Shown in pieces: positions 13,054-24,528 of a stretch of 64,000 bases of DNA. The translations under genes and the position numbers were made by a program. Position 1 is the first letter of the stretch. Each line of letters starts with the position of its first letter. The stretch lies in NCBI GenBank assembly GCA_951804985.1, contig OX638132.1:25210617-25274616 (forward strand). Direction: 5' to 3'. The notes beneath the pieces were generated by a model. The model did not search any database and was not told the DNA's origin. It saw nothing but the letters and a program-made list of their open reading frames with translations. This stretch comes from Dryomyza anilis (taxonomy: Eukaryota; Arthropoda; Insecta; Diptera; Dryomyzidae).

Positions 13054-13697
13054 ATTGTTTAATATAAACGCAATTAAGTTAAACCACCTTTGTGGTTTTT
13101 TAAACTACAACGGGAACCATATACGCAACAGATCCAATTTTTTTTTAATTTTCTTAGTTTATGTGGTATGAGAGAACATTAATTTTATCAATTTAAAGGG
13201 GATAACCTCGGTTTTTGTAATTTATTGCTTAAATCAAATGATTTGAAAGAATTAAAATAAATAAAAAAAATTATAAAATAACCAGTTAAAAAAATATTAA
13301 ATTTAAATCAATTATTAAAACTTAATTAATACAATTAACAAAATAAATCTAGCATATTGTGACGAATTTGCATTAAAAATTTTTTTTATTGGAATTACGC
13401 AGGTTTCTGTTTTTAAATTGTGGGCTGAATGTAAAAATTATAATTAACAACTCCATTAAAAACCAATAAAGAACTGAACAATGTATTTATTTAAAATATG
13501 TATTAAAATGTTTTAATTTTTTTTTAATTACCTCAGATTTGCAACCTCTCAGGGTCCTTACATTTGCAAAACCAAATACTTTATACTATTTTTTAATTGT
13601 TCAAATTAATTGAAAAATTATGAAACAACATTTTAGATTAAAAAAGTAATGATTAATAACAAAACTAAAAAAAGAAAATAAAATTATTAAAAAAAAT

Positions 13698-13705
13698 AAA
13701 AAAAA
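13698..13705 (-). terminator. Pol III terminator of tRNA-Gly
   Basis: A run of eight T on the minus strand starts about four bases after the tRNA 3' end, the normal RNA polymerase III stop signal. Confidence 0.8.
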
Positions 13706-13708
13706 GTG

Positions 13709-13780
13709 TGCGTCGGCCGGGAATCGAACCCGGATCAACTGCTTGGAAGGCAACTATGCTGACCATTACACCACCGACGC
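13709..13780 (-). tRNA. tRNA-Gly (anticodon UCC)
   Basis: On the minus strand the 72-nt sequence starts GCGTCGGTGG and ends CCGACGCA. The 7-bp acceptor stem GCGTCGG/CCGACGC is perfect, the T stem CCGGG/CCCGG is perfect, the B box reads GGTTCGATTCC, and the anticodon loop is CTTCCAA with anticodon TCC. There is no intron and CCA is not encoded, as usual in eukaryotes. It appears intact. Confidence 0.96.
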
Positions 13781-13785
13781 CCTGC

Positions 13786-14917
13786 GAGATGTAGCAAAGA
13801 AGCTGGCATTAAAGCAATCTATATGAGCTTTGTAGAGCGTAAAATATATTAAACGAAAAGCTTTATTAAATTTTTTCAATGTAACAGTGGGTTAAATTGG
13901 AAAAATATCATTTTTTCTATAATAAATAAAATTAATAATTTTAAAATAAATGCAAAATCACTTTTTACATAAAATGAATATTTAAATGGAATGATATGAT
14001 GTTTCAAACACAGAAAAAATAACATTGGCAAATTTCCATACGGAACGTCCGGAATTATTCTGCGATTTATTTCGAAATAACTGTAAACTTTAGGAACAAA
14101 ATGCACATAGACAAAAATAAAGTAAATTATAAGAGCTATGTTATGAGATAATTAAAAAAATTGTAAGCAAAAAGTATTTTTAGAATAAAAATCGTACTAA
14201 TTATTTCTATTCGGAATTTTTTTGTCCCGTCCGGAATTTTTCTGTGATTTAATATGAAAGAACTATACATTTTAGGAACAAAGTGTAAATGTACAATGAA
14301 AGCACATGATTTCATCTATTTTTTGAATTTTTATTTGCTGACTTTTTGGCATTTCCATGTGAACCTCGACATGTACTTCCATTTTTGTGCCGTCTGGAAC
14401 GGCTATTTTTTAATGTATATCTTTTGATCTTCTGTACAGAATTTTAAAATTTTTTCAATTGCTTAATACTATTTAAATACTACTAAATTCATTAATTTTC
14501 CTTCAAAATATTAAAGTTTTAAGCGTACGAATGTCTCGTCCGGAACCCCAGGAAACCCCTTATTAGTGGTTGCCCCAACCAAATATTTCGGTAGGCCACT
14601 TTAGTTGGTTGCCAAAATAAATCAGTTTTCTGTGGGTATGGACCTTATCGCATTCTGGTCAGGGACGGATGCGAATTAAGACTAACAATCACAAATATCC
14701 AAAAACTTGTGTCTGGATCTGACGCCATAGTAGACATTTACTTTTTTATGGTTTTAATTAATTTGATTTGTTGATCGGACTATGACAAGACAAAAATTTA
14801 TCATCAGTAACTGATCATGGCCCAATATATTTTTTCTACTGGGGTGAATGATGCCTCTATATCTTCTACATTATTAATAAGAATAAATCGTTTTTTGTTT
14901 TTTAATTGCACTTAACA
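13786..14917. other. Intergenic stretch without recognised feature
   Basis: AT-rich sequence with short repeated phrases (gtccggaat three times near 14047-14232, 14388 and 14540). I found no splice-bounded exon or inverted terminal repeats. Confidence 0.5.
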
Positions 14918-14923
14918 TTTATT
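14918..14923 (-). terminator. Candidate poly(A) signal of the alanine-rich gene
   Basis: AATAAA on the minus strand about 160 bases after the stop codon at 15082-15084. Confidence 0.5.
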
Positions 14924-15081
14924 ATTTATAGGTATAGATACCTGGATAAATAGGAAAACACAAAGAAAGGGATACAAATTTTATATAATAGACAACAAAA
15001 AAAAAACAAAATAAAAGACAACAAAATAAAAATTTAACTAAATCAAATCGCACGATCGTTACGCCCTTTGAAGAGACGTCC

Positions 15082-16023
15082 TTACAACCAACCCGTTGAT
15101 GGTGCCGCCGGCTTGGCGGATCCACTGGCAATCGCCGACCAAGGACCCAGTGATTCCAAGTCGGGCACATGATTTGAACCCGCCGTTATGGCGCTAAAGG
15201 CGGCATCTTTGGTCAGTGCCAAATGATGGGCGGCGCCTGCGTTGCCATTCCGTGTATATTGGCCAAATTTGGCAGCCTCATATTCCGTCTTCTGAATCTC
15301 GGCAGCTGCAGCGTGTGCGGAACGTTGCAGCGCTCCAGCTGCTTCCGCCTCACGTGCAGCAGCAATGCGTTGCTGATGTGCCACAGCTGCCTTGGAAGCA
15401 GCCAGACGTTGCTGTGCCAGGACGACGCCCTGCGCGGCAGCAGCGGCTTCCGAGCGTTGTATAGCTGCGGCGGCTTCTGATTTCTGTGTGAGTATTGTGG
15501 CCGCTGTTTCCTTCTCCATTGCCATACGTTGCTGATTGAGCACATTCTCCTTGGCCGCCTGCATCTGTTGCTGGGCGATTAGCACATTAGCGGAGGCCTG
15601 TTTGGCGGCTGCGATGGCGTTGGCCACCTCGCTGGGTGAGGGTCCGGCGCTCAGAAGACGTGGTGAACTTTTTGCAGAGATAAATGTAATAAGTAAGAAA
15701 AAAAATAATTGTACAATAAATACGCACTAAGAGTTCCAGGGATTCCAGCCAGCAGCTGAACTAGCACCAGCACCGCCGGCGGCGCCAGCCCAGCGCGCAC
15801 CTGCAGCGGCCGCCCACGGTCCACTGGGTGACTGCAGGCTGGTGTCGCCAATGAAGGCGCTCAGACTGCGTTTGGGCACAGTCTTCGAGCTCGTAGCCGC
15901 ATGAGTAGCAGCATAGATACTGATGAGCAGTAGTAGTACAAACTGGAAATTCAATAAAATATTCAAAAAAACTTAGAATTTACAGCACTATTTTGCAAAA
16001 ATTACCGAACATTTAGGCAACAT
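15082..16023 (-). CDS. Secreted alanine-rich structural protein (cuticle/eggshell-like), 272 aa
   Basis: Three minus-strand exons, 16023-16006, 15942-15728 and 15667-15082, join with GT-AG borders into 273 codons. The start is the ATG at 16023, in an 18-nt first exon encoding MLPKCS; splicing it to the next exon completes a signal peptide (leucine-rich core, likely cut after THA at residue 21). The mature part has a PKRS dibasic site, a W/A/G-rich segment with GPW and NPW, then about 110 residues of Ala/Gln repeats of the type A-A-x-x-Q-Q. Such composition and a very short signal-peptide exon are typical of insect cuticular, chorion and other extracellular matrix proteins. I recognise no named domain (no chitin-binding RR motif), so the role is inference. 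A TATA box lies 91 bases upstream of the ATG. Confidence 0.82.
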
Positions 16024-16113
16024 TTTAGATAAAGTTTTAAACAGAAAGACAATATTTAATCCTTAAGGTTGAACGTTGCAAATTGAACTGATTGGTAAAG
16101 ACAACGACTTCAG

Positions 16114-16121
16114 TATTTATA
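16114..16121 (-). promoter_or_regulatory. TATA box of the alanine-rich gene
   Basis: TATAAATA on the minus strand, 91 bases before the ATG at 16023. That predicts transcription start near 16085-16090 and a 5' UTR of about 60 bases, usual for insect structural-protein genes. Confidence 0.7.
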
Positions 16122-16129
16122 CCAAATTG

Positions 16130-17000
16130 GCAGAACCCATCAAAGTTAATAAATTTTCAATTTTCTTTGCGCCAGAAATCGTTGCACAGAAGCGCAGAGA
16201 AGTCCAGTGAGGTCACACTGAGTGATCTTCGGCGCATAGTTGGCGTCCACCTTAAATGGGTCACGTCGCCGAAGTTTACCTTTCTCTGCGTTATGACCAA
16301 CTTGACTAGCATCGACATTATGAGCATCCAAAGGCTGGTGCTAATTAACTTGTTAGCTTAAGCAGTGTTTTTTCTTCTTATTTTTTTGGCAGGAAATGAA
16401 AGGCGTTGTTTTTCATGTTATTGTGGATCATAATAAAGGATGATTCTTCACAGTCTAATAAACACTTTAATCGCTTAACATTATTTGGTGTTGCTCCTAA
16501 GTATTTTAGTAGATTATATAAACTTGCAGAGCTAAAAAGTAAGTATTTTCCATTAAGTCTTTATAAAAATAAGTAGATTATAAAACCAACATTAAACAAT
16601 TAATAAACTTTGATGACTACAACCAAACATAATGTGGCATGTATCAACTATCTATCGAACATCGATCGATTTTCTATGAACATTTTAATCATACGTTTTT
16701 AATTTTTGATTTGGTTGTGGCAATCAACTCTTCAGCAAGCATGAGGTTGTGGCAAACTCCTTGTCGGCATACAATCCCGCAATCATGAGGTATTTGCAAC
16801 ATTCACCGTACGACAAAATTGAACATTTGGCTATACACACGAAGAAGTCCTATATATTCATAAAGTATGCTAAAAAATAAAATACAGGTGTATCCAAGTT
16901 TTTCTAGATCATTTCGTTTAAAATGTTTATACATTTTTTTATAATTTCACTAATATCACTCATACGACCAGTACTCCATCTATCTATATATATCTATATA
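16130..17000. other. Intergenic stretch upstream of the alanine-rich gene
   Basis: Likely holds its upstream regulatory sequence. The open frame at 16092-16361 has a fairly balanced composition but overlaps the TATA box, has no supporting splice sites and resembles no family I know. Confidence 0.4.
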
Positions 17001-17005
17001 TATAA

Positions 17006-18293
17006 TCTATCTATATATATAAAAATGAAATTTCCTGTGTGTGCCAGAGCATCAAGAGAGAACGATCAGACGGATTTGCCTGATTCTTTTTGTATTTTGT
17101 TCGTGAATGCAAGAATGGTTTAGAAAAAAAAGAAAAGTCGGCAAAACTCAAAGGAAAAGCCAAAAAATGAAAAAGATCTAAATTTGATCATAGGAACATG
17201 ATCATCATCTCCCGAGGTAAGCGCGCACTACGAATGGATTTTTAAAATTCTTCTAAGGTCCACAAAAGGGCATGGGAATATTGAACTTTTAATTCAAAAT
17301 ATCGGTTTAATTAAGATAGGCTTGTTCAAATGTAGGCGGAATTGTACAAAGAGGCGGGGCCCTTTCTATATGACTAAAACTAAAAAAATGTTTTAAGTCC
17401 TGACTTACTAAGAGTACACAAAGAAAACAAGATGTTTATGAAAGTCTTGTTGCAACTATCCTTTTAAATTTACGCCTTGTAGCAAATATTCAAACATCCC
17501 ATAAGTTTCAATAAAGTTGCAGCAAAACTATTAATATTTTTTAAATCTACTATATATTTGCGAATGTAAGTATGTATGTCTGTATGTTCCGAATAGGCGT
17601 CAAAACGGCTGAACCGAATTCAATCAAATTTTGACACAACATGTATGTTGGGTCTGGGCAGAGTATAGGCTATATCTCGGTGAGATTGGTGGACTGGGCG
17701 TGGCACCTCCCATATAACCCAAAAATTAAAAACACATTATGTCAGCAATTAGCATAGCAAATTTAATGAAATTCTGGTCAGCGTTATATATAACCATTCT
17801 AAACGGTCTCGCGGAATGTGGGCGGTATTATACCACTGGGCGTGGCACCCCCCATAGAAGGTACATTTTCCAAATGGTTTATTTCAACAGATATTATAGT
17901 GATCTTATGATATTTCACACCTGGGTATACCAACCATCCCAAATTCTTTAAACTCACCACACCGAAATTCACCAAACAAAAACTCACCAAACTAAAACTC
18001 ACCACTCTTAAATTCACCACACTCAAACTCACCACACTAAAACACACCACACTAAAACTCACCACTCTAAAATTCACCACAACAAAACTTACCACACCAA
18101 AATTCACCACACTAAAACTCACAACACTAAACTCACCACACTAAAATTCACTACACTAAAACTCACCACACTAAAATTCACCACTCTAAAATTCACATAA
18201 ATTCATAATAAATATGTTCTTTATATTAATAAAATCACTCCATATCCTTGCATTCACCAAATCTTGGCACGAGTCGTGCACGGGTCCAGCTAG
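17006..18293 (+). mobile_element. Non-autonomous Helitron-like element
   Basis: The left end is tctatctatatatataaaaa, a form common at Helitron 5' ends in insects. The right end is gggtccagctag followed by T, giving a CTAG terminus. A near-terminal palindrome gcacgagtcgtgc (18267-18279) sits 14 bases before it. No replication-helicase ORF is present. Inside are the phrases ggcgtcaaaacggctgaacc and tgggcgtggcacc, and a minisatellite. Family assignment rests on termini only. Confidence 0.55.
17951..18197. repeat. 15-bp minisatellite (actaaaactcaccac)
   Basis: About 16-17 imperfect tandem copies of a 15-base unit alternating aaactcaccacact and aaattcaccacact, located near the 3' end of the Helitron-like element. 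Confidence 0.9.
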
Positions 18294-18941
18294 TATGAAA
18301 TATATTCAGATAGTTACGAGATATTTGCCACAACAGCAATGAAAATGGATATATTTACAGTAAACATCCAGAGTTCTTGGACATTTGCAGCAAAACCTTT
18401 AAGGTATTTTGATATTTGACTAACATAAAAAAGGAAAATGGCGCACTTTTTCCTTACGCTCTATTTATCCACAACAATGAAGTTTCAAATGGTGTAAAAA
18501 AGCGCCAACTCAAATATTACAGCTAGTGATGAATAAGTTCGAATTTGGTGGCTAACGACTTTAATATAACATCAGCTAGTAAATAGGCTCATAATATTCA
18601 TTTAAAGAATATTTACTTTTAAAGGGCATTTCAATAAGAGCGCAACAATGCCATTCTGTCGAACTCGATTTCATTGCATGGCCACCACGGGCACGCTTGC
18701 AGAAGTCCAGACGCTGAACCCAAATTTCGATAGTTTTCAAGCATAAATCGGCCGATACTGCTGCAATTTCACGTTCGATATTCGTACGAAGTTCATCAAT
18801 CGTCGCTAACTTGTTGGCATAGACCATATATATACCATAGACTTGACGTAGTCCCACAGGAAATAGTCTAACGGCGTCAAATCGCACGACCGAGGTGGCC
18901 AATCGACTGGACCATTTCGTGAGATAACACGTTCTCCAAAC

Positions 18942-20366
18942 CCAAACCCGCTACGAACCCTGCTAATTACCGACCCATTGCAATATGCTCTGCGCTATCC
19001 AAGGTAATGGAAAGCGTAATAAACTTCCACCTTGTGAACTATCTGGAGCGAAACGAATTACTTAGTGACCGGCAATATGGTTTCCGTAGGACCAGATCCA
19101 CCGGTGACTTGATGGCGGTCCTCTCCGAAAAGTGGAATAATTGTATTCATCTTTTCGGGGAGAGTTAGGTGGTTGCTCTTGATATTTCCAAGGCTTTTGA
19201 TCGAGTGTGGCATGAAGCCCTGGTATCAAAACTTATTGCATATGGTGTCGGTAATTCTTTTACTCGATGGATATCGAGTTTTCTCCAGGGTCGTTCAATA
19301 CGAGTTGCGATGGATGGTGTTTCCTCAGAACAACATTCCATCAATTCTGGAGTCCCGCAGGGTTCTGTCCTATCCCCGTCCCTATTTCTGGTTTTTATCA
19401 ATGACCTTCTGTCATCGACCCAGAACCCAATCCATTCCTTTGCAGATGACAGTAACATTTGTCACTCATATTCGTTCAACAAGCGCCCAAACTCTTTGGA
19501 GATTGAGAGTAAAAGGCGCACAATGAATGATACACTCAATAATGACCTTAAAACAATCTCCGAGTGGGGTCTTGCAAATAGAGTTGATTTTAATGCTAGC
19601 AAGACCCAATGTTGCCTGTTATTTCACAAAAGAATGAATTCACCCGTCCCTCCCCTCAATATGGACTCTGTGGATATTGCGCAGTCAGCTGCTCTTGACG
19701 TTCTAGGCATATCAATTCAATGTGACCTCCGTTGGAATGATCACATATTTGATGTGTCGAAAGAAGCGGCCAAGTGCCTCGGTTTTTTAAATCGGTGTAA
19801 GACATACTTCACTCCTGCTGACTTGCGCACTGTCTACACCACCTATGTTCGGCCTAAGATGGAATACAATTCGCACATATGTGCAGGGTCTTCAAAATCT
19901 TCTTTGGAGTTCCTGGATCGAATCCAACAACGTGCAAATATTTCATCCTCTATTGGTTCTCTTGAGCACCGAAGGACCGTAGGGTGTGTAAGCCTGTTTT
20001 ATAGGTATTACAATGGAAAGTGTTCGAGGGAAATATATGGCCTGATTCCACCAGGTCGTGTATTCTCTCGTTCTACTCGGGCATCGAACCAAGCCCACCC
20101 CTTCGTAGTTCACTCGGTTCTCAACAGAACCACGCATTACAGAGATAATTCGTTCTTCAGTCGCACGATACGTTTGTGGAACAATCTCCCTGCTTCTGTT
20201 TTTCCCGACATTTTTAATATTGGGAAATTTAAAGCAAACAACCACCGACACTACTCCATCTTTCCTCCTCCCTTTAACCTATAATCCTTTCTTACGATCA
20301 ACACTGTGCATTGCACGAATAGGGGGCATCCCCTGAGCGTTGGTTAATTTGTAAAAAAAAAAAAAA
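18942..20366 (+). mobile_element. 5'-truncated non-LTR retrotransposon (jockey-like) with poly(A) tail
   Basis: A reverse transcriptase frame runs from 18944 to the stop at 20282-20284 with motifs in order: NYRPI, QYGFR, ALDISKAFDRVWH, SGVPQGSVLSP, FADDSN. One in-frame TAG at 19166-19168 interrupts it just before the ALDISKAFD motif. After a short 3' UTR there is a run of 14 A (20353-20366), directly abutting mariner sequence. The 5' part (ORF1, endonuclease) is absent. Jockey-type assignment is by motif similarity. Confidence 0.88.
19169..20284 (+). pseudogene. Reverse transcriptase C-terminal fragment of the LINE
   Basis: A 371-codon open part with the polymerase core (FADD catalytic pair near residue 90) and the thumb and C-terminal region up to a natural-looking stop. 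The upstream in-frame TAG and lack of the 5' end mean no full polyprotein could be made. Confidence 0.85.
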
Positions 20367-21473
20367 TTACTGTCTGACCAATAACGCATATTTTGTTTAT
20401 TGACGAAGCCATTCAGCCAGAAATGAGCCTCATCGCTGAAGATGATTTTTCGATGAAAATCCGAATCATTTTCAAGTTGTTGCTCAGCCCAATTCACGAA
20501 CATACGACGCTTCTGGTGGTCAAGCGGCTTCAGTTCTTGCGTCAATTTGATTTTGTAAGGAAGTAGGCCAAGATCTTTTCGCAAAAATCGCCACAATGAC
20601 GTCACAGAGATGCCCAACGCTTGAGAACGAAGTGTGAGAGACACATTTGGGCTTTCTTCAACTGAAGCCTCAGCGGTAGCAATATTCTCGACACTATGGG
20701 CACTTCTTTGTCTCACTGGCACGGGAACATTTTGTACTGTGCCTGTGGATTCAAATTTTTCCACTAGACGCTCAATTGTTGATCTGCTAGGACGATTATG
20801 ACGACCATAAATTGGACGTAGCGCTCTTAACGTTGAGGCCACTGACTCCGAATTTCGGTAGTGAATTTGAATAATTTCGACTCGTTGTTGGCTCGTATAT
20901 CTTTCCATCATGAAATGGCAAACCTTACTGAAGAGAAATGTCAAAAGAGCGGCAAGAAATATGGCGTCGTTTGCTGTACCTGTCGCACTACTTTTGTAGC
21001 GTCCCTGTTGAAAAACCCTTTACATGAAGATGCCGAACAACAATTTTGCTATTGTAATGACTAGTATTTTGTTGTTGATTTTATTTAGGTGTTTTTCGTT
21101 TTTTTTAATATGTGTTTTTGTTTTATTTTTCGTTTTTCCTTTTTGTTTTTCTTTGTTGTTTTTGCTATTTTTGTGTTTTCGCTTTTATTTTTTTTTGTTG
21201 TAATTCTTTATTTTTAGTTTTATGTTTTTTGCGATTTTCCTTTAGCATTTTTGCGTTTATTTTGTGTTTTATTTTTATTTTAGGTTTTGTTTTGATTAGT
21301 AATTAACGTTTTCTTATTTTGTTTTTTTTTTTTTTTTTTGATTTTTTAGTGTTTTTGCTTTTGGTTGGTATTTTGCTTTTATTTATATGTTTTCGCTTTT
21401 GTTTTTTTCTTTGTTTTTGTTTTTGGTTTTGCTGTTGCATTTTTGTTTTATTTATATGTTTTCGCTTTTGTTT

Positions 21474-22160
21474 TTATACCCTACGCCTATAGGGTATATT
21501 AACTTTGTGCATGTATTGTAACGCCCCGATATGGAAAAGTATATATATTCTTTATTAGCATCACTACCCGAGTCCGTTTAGCTATGTCCGTCTGTCTTGC
21601 TGTCCGTATACACGATAACTTGAGAAAGACTGATCAGAATGCTATGAAATTTCGTCTCAATATATTTTAGCTAAAAGTAGGAACTGAGTTTGAAAATGAG
21701 CCAAATCGGTCCACCTCCCATACAAATCACTTTTATATAACTCTTTAGGAACTAATAACTCGAAAAGTATTCAAGATAAAGTTATAAAATTTAAAACATA
21801 TTGTTATAATTCACCTAAAAATATGTGGTCCAAAAATAGGCGTGATCCGCCCACCTTTTTTTTCATTATTTCCCGGGTTTTCATAGTGGAAATTTGATCC
21901 GTAAATTATTAAAAACAAATCTATGAAATATTAGCCTTTAAAAATTTTAAATATAGGCGTGGTCAGCTCAATTACATGTTTCTATTTTTTTTATTAGTTT
22001 TTTTATACTTTTATATAATTTTTTTAATTTATGGGGATAAAAGACGTAAATTTCTGATATGTTAATAATATTCTGAGGGTGGGAAGGTTCAGCATAATTA
22101 AAATCTTTAAAATTAAGGTATGCAATTAAATATCCCACATTAATATCCCCACCAAAGGTG
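21474..22160 (+). repeat. Dispersed repeat copy 2 (tataccct family)
   Basis: Begins tataccctacgcctataggg and ends ggtgtagggtat, short inverted ends. Its first half matches 11230-11660 in reverse. No ORF. Just before it, 21100-21470 is T-rich low-complexity sequence; the 'ORFs' there are only Phe/Leu runs. Confidence 0.7.
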
Positions 22161-22484
22161 TAGGGTATTCCATAGTCGGGCCCGACCGACTATAAAATCT
22201 GCCCCATGTGACCAAACTTACCCATGTAAGATTGGTTTTGCTGTTGCATTTTTGTTTTGTATTTCTGTTTTTTTTTTTACTTTTGTTTCTGTATTATTAA
22301 CTTCTGTTTTTGTGTTTTTGCTTTTGTATTTTTGATTTTGTATTTGTGTTCCAGAGGAATGGAGACTATAGATTTAACCGTATCAAGTCTGTTAATGCTT
22401 CAAATTGAAAATAAATATCCATTCAACCCAATTTCTTAATCCATGGCTGAAAATTATGAAAATATGCACCTAATTATAGATGCA

Positions 22485-22805
22485 ATTAATTATCATATGT
22501 ACAAAGGTAAATATAGCAACCGATATTAATTGCATACATTAATCAATCCAGCAATGAAATTCACAAATTTAATGAACACATTTGCCATTCTTCGTTAAAT
22601 CAACAATTCCGTTTGCTAATATGAATATTTGTACGTCAATGCAGCAATTGAATTAGTCGGTGCAGTTTCAGCAATTATATTTGCAAAAACTGCGCCGACA
22701 AAACTATTTGCTGCATTGACGTATAAATATTCATATTAAATTAGTGAATTTCATTGCTGGACTGATTAATGAATGCAATTAATATCGGTTGCTATATTTA
22801 CGTCG
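22485..22805. repeat. Long palindromic (foldback) element
   Basis: The left arm runs tagcaaccgatattaattgc ... caatccagcaatgaaattca ... atgaatatttgtacgtcaat ... gtcggtgcagttt. The right arm returns the complement in order, ending gcaattaatatcggttgcta. The centre is near 22685. The left arm carries about 45 extra bases. A non-autonomous foldback or MITE. Confidence 0.8.
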
Positions 22806-24520
22806 AATAGTTTTTTCTGCGTGTGATCTTAAAATTGTTGCACTACTAACGAGTGTAAAGAAAGGCTATTCAAGACACTAATGTTTTGAACAATTGCCAA
22901 GGACAGCGCTGATTTCATTTAATAAAACAAATTGTATTTTTTTTAAACGTAATATATATTTGAATGTAGGACTGTTTACACTGTTCTGCAAAATGCGCAC
23001 TTTCGTTTCTCCCTGTCTTCATTCATATCATTTCTAAATAATTTTAAGGTGCTGATTCGAACTATGTTTTTCCACTATACGTAACGTTTTTGATAAAAAT
23101 TAATTTTTGTATTTTTTGCATTTTTCACAGCATTTTACAAACAACTTTTTGATGATAAGACAAAATTAAAAATGTTGGTGCCCATGTTAAACAAGGAATA
23201 TTATGGCTGAATTCTCTGCAGAGCAAAGTTCTCTAAATTATTTGAATTCGTAGTGAGCCATAAAGATAATTCTAACAGCACAAATCTTGCTGAAAGTACC
23301 GAGATTTCGATACCGATTTTTTCTGTAGAATCCTGTGAACCCTACTAAGAAACACGCAATAAAAAGATTTCCCACATGTGATTTTATCATTTTTTTATTT
23401 ATTTTAACTATAACTAAAATAAAAAATAGTTGATGCAAATAAAATGCAATTGAAATTGATTTTTATCCAACATTATTTTTATTACGCTACTTCTTAAAAA
23501 TTGTTCTTCATTATAATATTTATATTAATAACTATAACATATGAAATTGTATATTAAAAAAAAAATGATAATAATCATTATAAAATAGAGCAAAAAATAA
23601 AAACAAAGTATGTATAAAAAATGTTGTAAATAATAAACATGAGATTATATATATAGATATTTTGTGTTCAGAATATTTGCAATAATACGTATGTATGTTT
23701 AATTGTTTTCATTTAATACTAATACATGGTAATTTCTTTTTTTTTATTCATTTTACATAAACAATTCATTGTAAAATAATATAAAATATAGGTTTATATT
23801 AAAAAGCTATAATAAAATAGGAATAATGAGAAAGATCGAGTGAAATTACAAATTAATACAATTCGAGAGAACATATTGACGGTTTATGGTTTATTGCTAA
23901 AAGAGAGCGAAAGGGAGAGAGCGCGAGAGTATAGAGCAGTTTAATAAATTATAAAAACACTTTTTTGTTTCTTTTGTTTCCGTTTGCAAATACAATATTG
24001 CTGAGATTAAGTAATATAATAGAACTTGATATAGAAACGTATGGTACTTGAGAGGGCGTTTATAGAAAGGGGGACCTTAGATTTTGTTTCACATAATAAC
24101 ACAGTTTAGTGGTAGCATTACATATACATGTTGTTGTTTGCTATAATTATTATAGGTTGTTTAGGTATTTTTCTTTTAATTATAATAATAATTAGTATTA
24201 TGCAGTTGTATGTAAATATTTGTTAAACATTTAGGTGGTTAAATGATTTTGTTTTTTGCTGGTTTTATTACTAGAATATTTTATGCTCAATATATTTGTT
24301 ATTTTTAATAAATTTCAAATTAATGCCAGACGCAATTGATACCACTACAATAGACAATAAGAATACGTATTTTCTAAGGACATGCCATAGATCAATGCTA
24401 TACAATTTGGGAAAGCTGTTCGTGTTTTCTTCTTTTAGTAAAAATGATTTTTATTTTTGAAAATTTCATTTGAAATTTTGAGGTATTTTTTTTATTTTAA
24501 TTGACAAGGCAATCAGTTTA
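22806..24520. other. AT-rich stretch without recognised feature
   Basis: No exon with both splice signals, tRNA or clear terminal repeats seen. A short purine run (gagagcgaaagggagagagc near 23901) is the only compositional oddity. Confidence 0.45.
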
Positions 24521-24528
24521 GTATTAAG

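Larger units (their letters stand above)
18620..21021 (-). mobile_element. mariner-like element with DD41D-type transposase, interrupted by a LINE
   Basis: Imperfect terminal inverted repeats: agggcatttcaataagagcg at 18622 and, reading inward on the minus strand, agggtttttcaacagggacg near 21019. The minus strand encodes the transposase N-terminus (20911 to about 20367): a helix-turn-helix DNA-binding half, then the first catalytic region SDEAHFWLNG. The C-terminal half follows at about 18941-18640. A LINE fragment (18942-20366) lies between them. Compared with the copy at 37860-38640, about 250 bp including the second catalytic Asp is missing at the insertion point, so this copy is dead. Confidence 0.85.

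Noticed and set aside
16146..16331. Short minus-strand frame upstream of the alanine-rich gene
   Set aside because: Lies upstream of that gene's TATA box and lacks splice sites or resemblance.
17951..18197. CRISPR-like array
   Set aside because: 15-bp units are directly adjacent without unique spacers, in eukaryotic DNA; it is a minisatellite.
21112..21306. Phe-rich open frame, and a similar one at 22257-22439
   Set aside because: Low-complexity T-rich DNA, no real protein composition.
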